In this document: piece by piece, positions 1 through 6,275 of the stretch | Layout of the letters: each line of letters begins with the position of its first letter | How positions within the stretch are numbered: position 1 is the stretch's first letter | Origin: CAXRGH01 sp964230195 | GTDB lineage: Bacteria; Pseudomonadota; Gammaproteobacteria; Enterobacterales; Alteromonadaceae | Length of the DNA: 8,198 nucleotides | Direction: 5' to 3' | Assembly (NCBI GenBank): GCA_964230195.1 | Contig: CAXRGH010000061.1 | Coordinates: forward strand, 1-8,198 | Translations under genes and position numbers: made by a program | Notes under the pieces: generated by a model | What the model saw: the letters and a program-made list of their open reading frames with translations, nothing else | What the model was told of the DNA's origin: nothing | The model's database searches: none

Positions 1-360
1 AGCAATGACAGTGACCCCGATGGTGATAGTTTAACCCTAGTTAGCGCGCGGTCTGTGGATGGGGAATTGATGATTGAAAATAATCGAATAGCATTGGCAG
101 CAGCAGACGTCACTCAAGATTATTTGAACATTACGTATGATGTGACAGATGGCTATACTCAGGTCAGTGAAGTTGCGATTGTGATGTTTAATGACCGAGG
201 TTGTCAATTACCTACACCTCCGCCTGAGGAAATCCCAGACGAAAAGATTGAACTTAAGTTTGGAGGTAATATGCCATTGTGTTTACTCTGCTTAATGCTG
301 ATAAATATTGCGCTGAGATATTTTGTTAGCGCTAAGTGTCGCAGGCATTTCGCCAAGTAA
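1..360 (+). CDS. C-terminal end of a large cadherin/Ig-like repeat surface protein with a probable GlyGly-CTERM tail (5' partial)
   Basis: The reading frame is open from base 1 and ends at TAA 358-360, so only the last 119 residues are visible; the start lies upstream of the window. Residues 1-63 look like the end of a tandem extracellular repeat domain: the DPDGDSLTLVSA run near the start, and YDVTDG at about 46-51, are typical of the bacterial cadherin-like/VCBS/tandem-95 repeats of adhesins, where the Asp-rich loops bind calcium. A proline/acid-rich linker (PTPPPEEIPDE, 71-81) follows. The end has three parts: Gly-Gly at 88-89, a hydrophobic segment (about 91-110) and a basic tail (KCRRHFAK, 112-119). 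That matches the layout of GlyGly-CTERM sorting signals, which rhombosortase cleaves in Vibrio, Shewanella and relatives. The hydrophobic part is unusual in holding two Cys (94, 97). Assignment to a surface-exposed protein is fairly secure; the sorting-signal call is an inference from layout. A plain C-terminal membrane anchor is the alternative. Confidence 0.75.
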   Translation, partial: SNDSDPDGDSLTLVSARSVDGELMIENNRIALAAADVTQDYLNITYDVTDGYTQVSEVAIVMFNDRGCQLPTPPPEEIPDEKIELKFGGNMPLCLLCLMLINIALRYFVSAKCRRHFAK

Positions 361-388
361 CGCAGTTCACCTTGTGTCTACTCATAGA

Positions 389-427
389 TGAGATCCCTCG
401 GCAATGGCGGTGGGATCTCATTTTTAT
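389..427 (+). terminator. Rho-independent terminator after the surface-protein gene
   Basis: Perfect 9-bp arms TGAGATCCC (389-397) and GGGATCTCA (412-420) enclose a 14-nt loop and are followed directly by TTTTTAT (421-427). It lies 29 nt after the TAA at 360. On the opposite strand the bases after the hairpin (complement of 375-388) are not T-rich, so it should work mainly on the + strand. It sits between two converging genes. Confidence 0.85.
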
Positions 428-456
428 AGAAGGAGCACAATAGCAGTGGGTATGTC

Positions 457-2121
457 TCAGACCATATTGTTGTACTGTTGCTTGATGATGTCACTGATTC
501 GCTCTGCAATCATAATAGTTGGAGCGTTGGTGTTCCCGCCGATAAGATTCGGCATCACAGAGGCGTCCACGATACGCAAAGATTGAATACCATGAACCGC
601 TAGATCCGAGTTGACAACGGATTGAGGGTCATGTCCCATTTTGCATGTGCCCACTGGGTGGTAGATTGAATCCGCCGAGTTTCTGATCTGCTGTTCAAGC
701 TGTTCAATATTGATGCTGTCGGATTCGGTGGGGTGAGATTTGACATGAGGTTTGAAGTATTGACTATGCATGATCTGATGATTGATCATGGCACCTCGTT
801 TCAACGTTTCTATATCGTCGGGATGATGTAAAAAGTTGGGGTCAATTAATGGTGCACTATGAGGGTTTTTGTCAGCTAACTTAATACTTCCTCTACTCTT
901 CGGACGCAACACACAGACATGACTACTGACACCGTGTTTTAGCGCATGACGCCAGTCCCTCGCATGGTCTTTTACGGATGCGATAACAAAGTGCAGTTGA
1001 ATGTCAGGACGCTCCAGTGATGGCTCAGTTTTCAAAAAGCCACCGCTTTCTGCAAAGTTAGACGTGAGTAATCCATTGTGGTCACGGCAGTATTGTGCAA
1101 TTTGCCCAATGAAGTACCCCAAACTTTTAAATGACAAGCCAAAAACCTTGTGACTCACAGTTTCTTGATGACAGACAAAGTCAATATGGTCACTGAGATT
1201 TTGTCCAACGCCCGGCAAATGATGCTGACACTCGATTCCCACCTGCCGTAAGTGAGTTCGATCACCTATGCCAGATAGCAATAACAATTGCGGGCTGGCA
1301 ATAGCACCAGCACAAAGGAGTACTTCATTGTTAGCGTAAAAACGTTGAGATTGACCTTTGACCTCAACGTCAACGCCAACACACCGATTGCTTTTTAGGA
1401 GTAAACGGGTTGCTACGGCATACGTGATAATAGTCAGGTTATTGCGAGTCCGAACTTGCGTTGTTAGATAGGCGGTTGCGCTGCTGCAACGCTTTCCTTG
1501 ATATTGGGTCACTTGAAAACGCCCGACACCTTCTTGTGTTTGACCATTAAAATCAGTGTTTAAAGGGTGACCACAATGCTGTGCTGTGCTGACAAAACGG
1601 TCCGCTAACGGGTGGTTGGAGGTTGAATTACAGACATGGAGGGGGCCTGTGGTTCCATGAAATTCATCTTGTATGTTGGCATTGCATTCAGCCTTCTTAA
1701 AATAAGGGAGAACCTCGTCCCACCCCCATCCCAAAGAGGACCAGTCGTTGTAATCCTGTGGGTGACCTCGGGTGTAGATCATGGCATTGATGCTGCTAGA
1801 ACCCCCAAGTACTTTGCCTCTTGGTTGATATCCTCGTCGCCCATTCAATCCTGCTTGTGGGATGGTTTGATAAGCCCAATTTTTGTAGCGAGTTGGGACA
1901 ATGCCAACGGCACCACAGGGTACAGATACTAGTGGTGATGTGTTGTCGCTGCCAGCCTCCAGCAACAATACGCTAAAGTCAGTGTTTTCTGATAGCCGAG
2001 ACGCTAACACAGCACCGCCAGAACCTCCACCAATAATAATGAAGTCGTACCGTACTGCATTTGATTTATTTTTCCAAGAAGAGGACTGATGATTATAATG
2101 GCTAATAGTTATCACCCACAC
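457..2121 (-). CDS. GMC-family flavoprotein alcohol dehydrogenase (AlkJ/choline dehydrogenase-like)
   Basis: 554 residues, full length for the glucose-methanol-choline (GMC) oxidoreductases, which oxidise an alcohol to an aldehyde using bound FAD. The FAD-binding Rossmann motif GGGSGG is at 31-36 and its ribose-binding acid in LLLEAGS at 52-58. The first GMC signature (GKVLGGSSSINAMIYTRG) is at 102-119 and the second (GAIASPQLLLLSGIG) at 272-286. The catalytic His is in YHPVGTCKMG (His488), and the partner Asn is in GGNTNAPT (528-535). From memory, stretches such as LLTSN.AESGGF and PKSRG.I.L resemble AlkJ of alkane degraders, a membrane-associated enzyme feeding ubiquinone, so a membrane-linked alcohol dehydrogenase is my best guess. 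There is no betB/betI or alk gene nearby and the substrate is unknown. The start is uncertain. GTG at 2121 overlaps the end of the glycosylase gene by 20 nt; GTG at 2115 is an alternative. About 24 residues precede the usual family start near YDFIIIGGG, and no in-frame ATG exists there. Translation is probably coupled to the upstream gene. Confidence 0.92.
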   Translation of the reverse strand: MWVITISHYNHQSSSWKNKSNAVRYDFIIIGGGSGGAVLASRLSENTDFSVLLLEAGSDNTSPLVSVPCGAVGIVPTRYKNWAYQTIPQAGLNGRRGYQPRGKVLGGSSSINAMIYTRGHPQDYNDWSSLGWGWDEVLPYFKKAECNANIQDEFHGTTGPLHVCNSTSNHPLADRFVSTAQHCGHPLNTDFNGQTQEGVGRFQVTQYQGKRCSSATAYLTTQVRTRNNLTIITYAVATRLLLKSNRCVGVDVEVKGQSQRFYANNEVLLCAGAIASPQLLLLSGIGDRTHLRQVGIECQHHLPGVGQNLSDHIDFVCHQETVSHKVFGLSFKSLGYFIGQIAQYCRDHNGLLTSNFAESGGFLKTEPSLERPDIQLHFVIASVKDHARDWRHALKHGVSSHVCVLRPKSRGSIKLADKNPHSAPLIDPNFLHHPDDIETLKRGAMINHQIMHSQYFKPHVKSHPTESDSINIEQLEQQIRNSADSIYHPVGTCKMGHDPQSVVNSDLAVHGIQSLRIVDASVMPNLIGGNTNAPTIMIAERISDIIKQQYNNMV

Positions 2122-2788
2122 TCATCGCCATGATTTGGCTGAGTTCCTCAAGACTTCTGCCTGATTGCTCGGTTAATGTATTAAAACAGCTTTGAATTTG
2201 ATTGAGGCTGCGCTTTGAGGTCGGTGCTCCTGTAATCAGGTCGCGAGCGACAAAATAACCCACGACGTCTCTACTCAGTAAGAAAGTATCTTTGCCGATA
2301 CTTCGCAAACCATAGGGACCAGTATTGCCCCCCAAGCGATTACCGTGTTTTTTTAAATAGTCCCACAATCCAATAATGTTATCAGTTGGCCAGTCAGCGA
2401 TGAACTGAGAGAATGACCCGTTTTCTGCAGCAACATCACTCATCATCATGGCGTTGTCTCGGATGGTTCGTACCTTGGTCAAATTACGGATAATGTCAGG
2501 GTTGGTCGCTTTTCGCTCAAGCATTTCATCTGGCATCATTAGGATTTTGTCAATTTCAAAACCAAAAAATACGTCTTCAAAATGAGGCCATTTGTTCCTG
2601 ACCACACGCCAGACAAAGCCTGATTGGAAGACCTTCATGGTAAAAGCGGATAAGTAACGATGATCGGGGATTGTCGTCAATTCCTCCGCTGACAAGGGTT
2701 TTGATAATCGCGCCTCGAGCGCTGCTTCCCCACCTTTGCGTTCGCAAGCACGTTGGTATATGGCGTCGTAAGATTCTAATTGCTTCAT
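2102..2788 (-). CDS. Divergent DNA-3-methyladenine glycosylase I (Tag-like, HhH superfamily)
   Basis: 228 residues. The protein resembles the adenine-glycosylase (Adenine_glyco) family, whose E. coli member Tag removes 3-methyladenine from alkylated DNA as the first step of base excision repair in the cytoplasm. Family-like blocks are FQSGFVWRVV (54-63), NPDIIRNLTKVRTIRDNA (96-113), the FIADWP block (129-134) and LKKHGNRLGGNTGPYGLR (145-162). The GNTGPYGLRSIGKDTFLLSRD run is probably the hairpin-turn part of the helix-hairpin-helix. It differs from classical Tag: the N-terminal Cys of the zinc 'snap' is absent, and the Glu that lies eight residues before the conserved Trp in E. coli Tag is Lys52 here (Trp60). 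It therefore belongs to a zinc-less Tag-like subgroup of similar length whose substrate I cannot state. It is the first gene of a two-gene unit and overlaps the GMC gene by 20 nt. ATG 2788 gives the expected family N-terminus; the ribosome binding site (AAAAAGAA) is weak. Confidence 0.82.
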   Translation of the reverse strand: MKQLESYDAIYQRACERKGGEAALEARLSKPLSAEELTTIPDHRYLSAFTMKVFQSGFVWRVVRNKWPHFEDVFFGFEIDKILMMPDEMLERKATNPDIIRNLTKVRTIRDNAMMMSDVAAENGSFSQFIADWPTDNIIGLWDYLKKHGNRLGGNTGPYGLRSIGKDTFLLSRDVVGYFVARDLITGAPTSKRSLNQIQSCFNTLTEQSGRSLEELSQIMAMSVGDNY

Positions 2789-2845
2789 TTATTCTTTTTG
2801 TTGGTTTTAAAAGCCTTGAATACGACAAGAGTATCATTCTTGATT

Positions 2846-2876
2846 AAAAAAAAGGACCTCAATATTGAGGTCCTTT
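2846..2876 (-). terminator. Rho-independent terminator of the secreted modular-protein gene
   Basis: Perfect 10-bp arms AAAGGACCTC (2851-2860) and GAGGTCCTTT (2867-2876) flank the loop AATATT. On the - strand the hairpin runs into T8 (complement of 2846-2853). It lies 31 nt past the stop codon at 2907. Because it is strong, the glycosylase gene just beyond (start 2788) must have its own promoter in the ~57 bp at 2789-2845, or share limited read-through; I could not pick a convincing -35/-10 pair there. Confidence 0.92.
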
Positions 2877-2906
2877 ACAAAGCACTGTTAATTTCAGTAT
2901 TTGTGG

Positions 2907-5900
2907 TTACAAATCAATCAGTGTGAGATCGTCAAAGTAAACGTCTTCCACCGAGGTGCCCCAGGTTTTTATCCAAATCTTAAATGGTTGTGAGTCATCA
3001 AACGTCGCCGGTAACGTGAAAGTCTCGTCAAAATCAATGTAGCTTCCTTCCGACAGTTTAGTATTACCACCAACAGTCACAAAGGTATCAGAGGTATCTG
3101 TTGCGTTCGCCCGATAGGAGATAGCAACACCTACTCGGTTACCAATACCCACTGTCATCAGTTTACCTGTGACTCGGTAAGTCTTACCTGCTTCCATACC
3201 GGGCACTGATTGCTTAGCACTGGATGAATGTAAACTTCTGCCGGTGATGTGACCCACCTGACTATTCAAGGTTGAATCAAATGTAATACTAATAATACCG
3301 CCAGCATTGACCCAACTATCGGTTTGATTATTTTCAAAGTGATAGTCTTTCAACAAATTGGTAACAGGGCTGGTGTCAACAAGCGTAAATCGGTCAAAGT
3401 GAATATCATCTGTTGATGATACTGTTTTTATCCAAATCTTTCCGGCGTCCCAGCTTGCATCTGCTGGTATTGTGAAATCGGCGGCTAGTTTGACCCACCC
3501 ATTGCTAATACTCGTTTGCTGTGTGCTTGCAGTAACAAATTTGTTGGCACCGTTAGCATCTTTGTAAAGGTAGGCAATACGCATATCATCGGCCACCCCT
3601 TGATGCTGGGCTTCTACTTCAGCGTGGTAGCTTCTGCCAGGTTCAAATTCAACGGTTGAGCGAGCAGCAGAAGAGCCTGCATTTCGGTTAGATACTGCGG
3701 CAAAGTTATTTTGGGTAACATTGTCGTAGGTCACGGAGAGATCTGACCCAACAGTTCCCCATCCAGTTGTACCGTTAACGAAATAACCATTTGTGATGAG
3801 GTTATTACTGTCATCAATAGCAGCATCGAGATCCTGTGGTGGCAGAGGTGCAATCGTTGTTTCGGAATAGCTATTGCAACTCATGACTTGATTGCGTTTG
3901 TGCTTAAATACCAATACGCCCCACTGATGCAGTTTTGGCATGGTAAATGTTCTTCGGCCATCTCCAGAAGTGAGCGGCAATACCTCACATTGTGGCGTTG
4001 TGGCGTCGTTGTCAACAGAGTAGTAGAATACTTCTTTAATGGATTTACCAAACATAGCTCGGTCATTTAACGTGATAGTAACATCGGTTAACGGGGTATA
4101 GCTGTCTGTTGCAATGTCTAATGTTTTATTGAGTACATGCATGACATACGGTCTGGAGTTAATACTGCTGTGCTTGCGCGCAAGGGTTTCAATCTGTTGA
4201 TGATGTGCGCCTGCATCGGCGTAACCATTTTGACCTACCTGACTTCGTAAATTTGCCATATCTGCAATATCGTCAATGTGAACCACTTTGTTTGGATCAA
4301 TCAATGCTTGCTGAGAAGCGCTTAGGTATTGAATGTCGGTGGTGGTAATGATCACATTCGCATTGTTAAGCTCCGCTGCAGTGGGTTCCGTCGCCCACAA
4401 ATCTGAGCCAAAGCTCAATAACGTGTATTGAATACCTGCATCATCCAACATCTCACTCACTTCAAAGATAGCAGGCATTTGGCCATTAACGCGGAAGGCT
4501 TTTGAGGATTCCATTGCTTCATAAGAGTGTAATAGCACCACTTTGGTGGTAGCTCGATAGCCATCAAACAAGGTTTCGTTACCTGCGATGAAATCAGTCA
4601 TAAATTCAAAGTCACCTGGCATCGACAAGAAGCCATCGTTTTTCACTGGAACAACATAGTTTGCCCCGTTTGCATACCCTTCCGCCATTAAATGACGTGG
4701 GCGATGTACCGCATTGATAGACTCCATCTCAGCCCAGTCGGGTGGTCCCTGATTGAAAGTCATCGGTTTGCCTTGCGCTTCCGCGGTTTTGTAGAGTAAG
4801 CGAATGGTTTGAGGGTCCCCTTGCTCTTCTTGTGAATAGAAGTCCACTTTACTTGGCTCAATACCAGAGACCGGATACACCAGCTTACCACTGGAACTGA
4901 TATCGATATCCGGTGTGGCATCGCCATTAGCATCAACAAAATTGTTGGCGTAGGTCTTTAGTTCTTGTAATAACTCGCCATGAGCCTCCACGTGGAATAC
5001 CTTAAATAAGTCATAAAGCGGAATTAAATTGGTTTGATTCTGATAAACAGCATCCATCAATTGCTGATCCGTATAGCCTAACTGCAACAAGTAGTCTTGA
5101 TAGTTGAACTGACTAAATGAAGTGACCTGGCTATTTGCAAGATGTCCGGTAATGGTTTGGTTAAAGCTGGCTAAGTCATTAAACTCGGCTGCAAGGTAGT
5201 CGTTGAAGGCACTGATGGCGTGCGGTGAAAAATCGCCTGCCCAATACAGTGTTTTTGATGAACTTGTTTGAGAGTCAAACATGATAGCATCAACATTGCC
5301 ACCCAATTGGAAGTCAACTGTCTGTGATGGACTGCCACCCATCAATACATCAACCTGTTGTTTCAAAAGGTCTTTAACGTGTGTACTGTGGGTTGAATAG
5401 TAGTACGGAGGCAAGGTGAATTGTTGACCGTTCCATGTGAATGTCCAGGTCTGTCCTGTGTAGAGTCCTTGATTCAATTGATCTTCAGTAAACCGTGAGC
5501 TCGCACAGTTTTGGCCAGTACAGTTTTGACCGCCGGGCATACCCAAGTGAGCAGGATACAGTTGATATTGGCCTTCGAGTGTTCTTACTGATTGGGCACG
5601 GTGATCAATACCGTTCATCGCAAAATACTCAGCAAACGTTTTCCAGTTTGCATCAAATTCGACCCGCGCTTGGACCTTTACACCTGCCGCTCGCACTTGG
5701 GCAATGTCTGCGTAAAACTGAGTTTTATCTTTTTGGGTGATTGGGCGCCAATGGTGGAACAGCCAATTATACCAATCTGCTTGAAAGTAATCTGGCATAG
5801 TGCCATTGAGTTGCGAATAGTTGCCAATATCGAATTGACGTAACAATATATCCGAGCGCTTTGGTGTATCGGCATAAGCCAATGCAGACCCTAATAAGAT

Positions 5901-5933
5901 CCCAACCGCACTACTAAGCATTGCTTTTTTCAT
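2907..5933 (-). CDS. Secreted modular glycoside-hydrolase-like protein with two CBM4/9-type modules
   Basis: 1008 residues. A Sec signal peptide covers 1-22 (MKK start, hydrophobic core 8-19, cleavage near AYA-D), so the protein is exported. Residues ~28-450 read like a TIM-barrel carbohydrate-active enzyme: alternating strand/helix blocks with VKVQARVEFD (85-94), VDAIMFDSQ (214-222), a helical block resembling the 'SxxAxxxFxxYL' region of GH42-type barrels (235-250), MTFNQGPPDW (391-400) and GANYVVPV (423-430). Residues ~460-560 (TTKVVLLHSYEAM, DDAGIQYTLLSFG, NVIITTTDIQYLS) resemble the flavodoxin-like domain after the barrel in GH42 enzymes. A small beta domain (~610-680) follows. Two CBM4/9-like modules end the protein: 711-854 and 859-1008, both starting N-L and ending F(D)-x-T-L-x-D. 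A Cys-rich mini-repeat GQNCTGQNC is at 135-143. The GH42-type Asn-Glu pair is not evident; Asp215/Asp220 are possible active-site acids. Start ATG 5933 has AGGGTGA 7 nt upstream. Secretion and binding modules are well supported; enzyme family and substrate are not. Confidence 0.8.
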   Translation of the reverse strand: MKKAMLSSAVGILLGSALAYADTPKRSDILLRQFDIGNYSQLNGTMPDYFQADWYNWLFHHWRPITQKDKTQFYADIAQVRAAGVKVQARVEFDANWKTFAEYFAMNGIDHRAQSVRTLEGQYQLYPAHLGMPGGQNCTGQNCASSRFTEDQLNQGLYTGQTWTFTWNGQQFTLPPYYYSTHSTHVKDLLKQQVDVLMGGSPSQTVDFQLGGNVDAIMFDSQTSSSKTLYWAGDFSPHAISAFNDYLAAEFNDLASFNQTITGHLANSQVTSFSQFNYQDYLLQLGYTDQQLMDAVYQNQTNLIPLYDLFKVFHVEAHGELLQELKTYANNFVDANGDATPDIDISSSGKLVYPVSGIEPSKVDFYSQEEQGDPQTIRLLYKTAEAQGKPMTFNQGPPDWAEMESINAVHRPRHLMAEGYANGANYVVPVKNDGFLSMPGDFEFMTDFIAGNETLFDGYRATTKVVLLHSYEAMESSKAFRVNGQMPAIFEVSEMLDDAGIQYTLLSFGSDLWATEPTAAELNNANVIITTTDIQYLSASQQALIDPNKVVHIDDIADMANLRSQVGQNGYADAGAHHQQIETLARKHSSINSRPYVMHVLNKTLDIATDSYTPLTDVTITLNDRAMFGKSIKEVFYYSVDNDATTPQCEVLPLTSGDGRRTFTMPKLHQWGVLVFKHKRNQVMSCNSYSETTIAPLPPQDLDAAIDDSNNLITNGYFVNGTTGWGTVGSDLSVTYDNVTQNNFAAVSNRNAGSSAARSTVEFEPGRSYHAEVEAQHQGVADDMRIAYLYKDANGANKFVTASTQQTSISNGWVKLAADFTIPADASWDAGKIWIKTVSSTDDIHFDRFTLVDTSPVTNLLKDYHFENNQTDSWVNAGGIISITFDSTLNSQVGHITGRSLHSSSAKQSVPGMEAGKTYRVTGKLMTVGIGNRVGVAISYRANATDTSDTFVTVGGNTKLSEGSYIDFDETFTLPATFDDSQPFKIWIKTWGTSVEDVYFDDLTLIDL
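2910..3372 (-). repeat. Two tandem CBM4/9-like modules within the secreted protein
   Basis: The C-terminal quarter holds two copies of one beta-sandwich fold; this entry covers the second (residues 859-1008 less the stop), and the first is at about 3372-3803. Matching landmarks in order are NLITNGYF / NLLKDYHF, GTTGW / QTDSW, SSAARSTVEFEPGRSYH / SSAKQSVPGMEAGKTYR, KIWIKTVSSTDDIHFDRFTLVD / KIWIKTWGTSVEDVYFDDLTLID. CBM4/9-type modules bind soluble or amorphous polysaccharide. The aromatic residues Trp725 and Trp874 at equivalent positions are possible sugar-stacking residues, by inference only. Confidence 0.7.
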
Positions 5934-5986
5934 AAGCGAATCACCCTACATTATAGTTAATTGTTTACAATTTTAATTGTTGCTTA

Positions 5987-6016
5987 TTAATAACATGCAT
6001 TATTTGTTAACATCAA
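5987..6016 (-). promoter_or_regulatory. Candidate sigma-70 promoter of the secreted-protein gene
   Basis: On the - strand TTGATG (complement of 6011-6016) and TATTAA (complement of 5987-5992) are separated by 18 nt, each matching 4 of 6 consensus bases. Transcription would begin near 5980, leaving a leader of about 46 nt that still contains the AGGGTGA ribosome binding site (5941-5947). The -35 box lies inside the 20-bp palindrome at 6010-6029. Such AT-rich DNA gives many chance matches, so this is a proposal. Confidence 0.35.
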
Positions 6017-6029
6017 GTTAACGTGATGT
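6010..6029. promoter_or_regulatory. 20-bp near-perfect palindrome, candidate operator
   Basis: Arms ACATCA (6010-6015) and TGATGT (6024-6029) enclose a central GTTAAC (6017-6022); over the whole 20 bp only one of ten base pairs breaks symmetry (A6016/G6023). A second GTTAAC lies at 6006-6011. Even length, uninterrupted symmetry and overlap with a candidate -35 box suit a dimeric repressor such as a LacI-type sugar regulator, but no regulator gene is in the window. A run of seven T (6032-6038) follows on the + strand, yet no + strand gene ends here, so a terminator role is unlikely. Confidence 0.4.
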
Positions 6030-6096
6030 GATTTTTTTGAATTTTGCCAAGGGTTGAAATTAGTGGAAAAATAGTAAAAATACTAAGTCATTGTTC

Positions 6097-6116
6097 ACAA
6101 TAAAATTATTTATTGT
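6097..6116. repeat. AT-rich 20-bp inverted repeat
   Basis: Perfect 8-bp arms ACAATAAA (6097-6104) and TTTATTGT (6109-6116) with a 4-nt centre. A smaller overlapping palindrome, ATTGT-TC-ACAAT, is at 6090-6101. It lies about 165 bp upstream of the secreted-protein start codon, further out than a typical repressor site. It may bind a regulator or be chance in AT-rich DNA. Confidence 0.3.
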
Positions 6117-6163
6117 TATGTCAAAGATAAAAAAATGAGCATTTACACAAACATTACATTGAG

Positions 6164-6194
6164 TTGTCAGTCAACGCCTTGAGCAGTCTGACAA
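6164..6194. repeat. Bulged inverted repeat after the PiT-like gene
   Basis: TTGTCAG (6164-6170) pairs with CTGACAA (6188-6194), and inside it TCAA (6171-6174) pairs with TTGA (6179-6182) around the loop CGCC, leaving a 5-nt bulge on one side. It lies 82 nt beyond the PiT-like stop codon on the - strand. It could act as an RNA 3'-end structure or a protein site; it lacks the T-tract of a Rho-independent terminator. Confidence 0.3.
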
Positions 6195-6275
6195 TGATAC
6201 ATAACAATCCATCCATCAATAGTCTCATTCCCACAAGTCATGGAGAGCGATGTTTGATACCAGAAAATGTTTACA

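Larger units (their letters stand above)
5934..6275. other. AT-rich intergenic control region upstream of the secreted-protein gene
   Basis: 342 bp without a convincing gene, between the PiT-like gene and the secreted-protein gene (both - strand). It holds four inverted repeats: 5967-5980, 6010-6029, 6097-6116 and 6164-6194, and a candidate - strand promoter at 5987-6016. ATTGT/ACAAT half-sites recur (5967, 5976, 6090, 6097, 6112, 6191). The last part, next to the PiT-like stop codon, shows no clear Rho-independent terminator because no T-tract follows the 6164-6194 hairpin on the - strand. Confidence 0.6.

Noticed and set aside
404..586. + strand 60-residue open frame
   Set aside because: It starts within the terminator hairpin and runs antisense to the 3' end of the GMC gene.
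457..2121. Assignment of the GMC gene as betA (choline dehydrogenase)
   Set aside because: The fold and signatures fit the whole family, and no betaine-pathway neighbour is present; parts look more like AlkJ, so no symbol was given.
2577..2837. - strand 86-residue open frame overlapping the glycosylase start
   Set aside because: It is out of frame with, and mostly inside, a gene that shows clear family motifs.
5950..5955. Perfect TATAAT on the - strand just before the secreted-protein gene
   Set aside because: Transcription from it would start near 5943, inside the ribosome binding site, and no -35 box lies at proper spacing.
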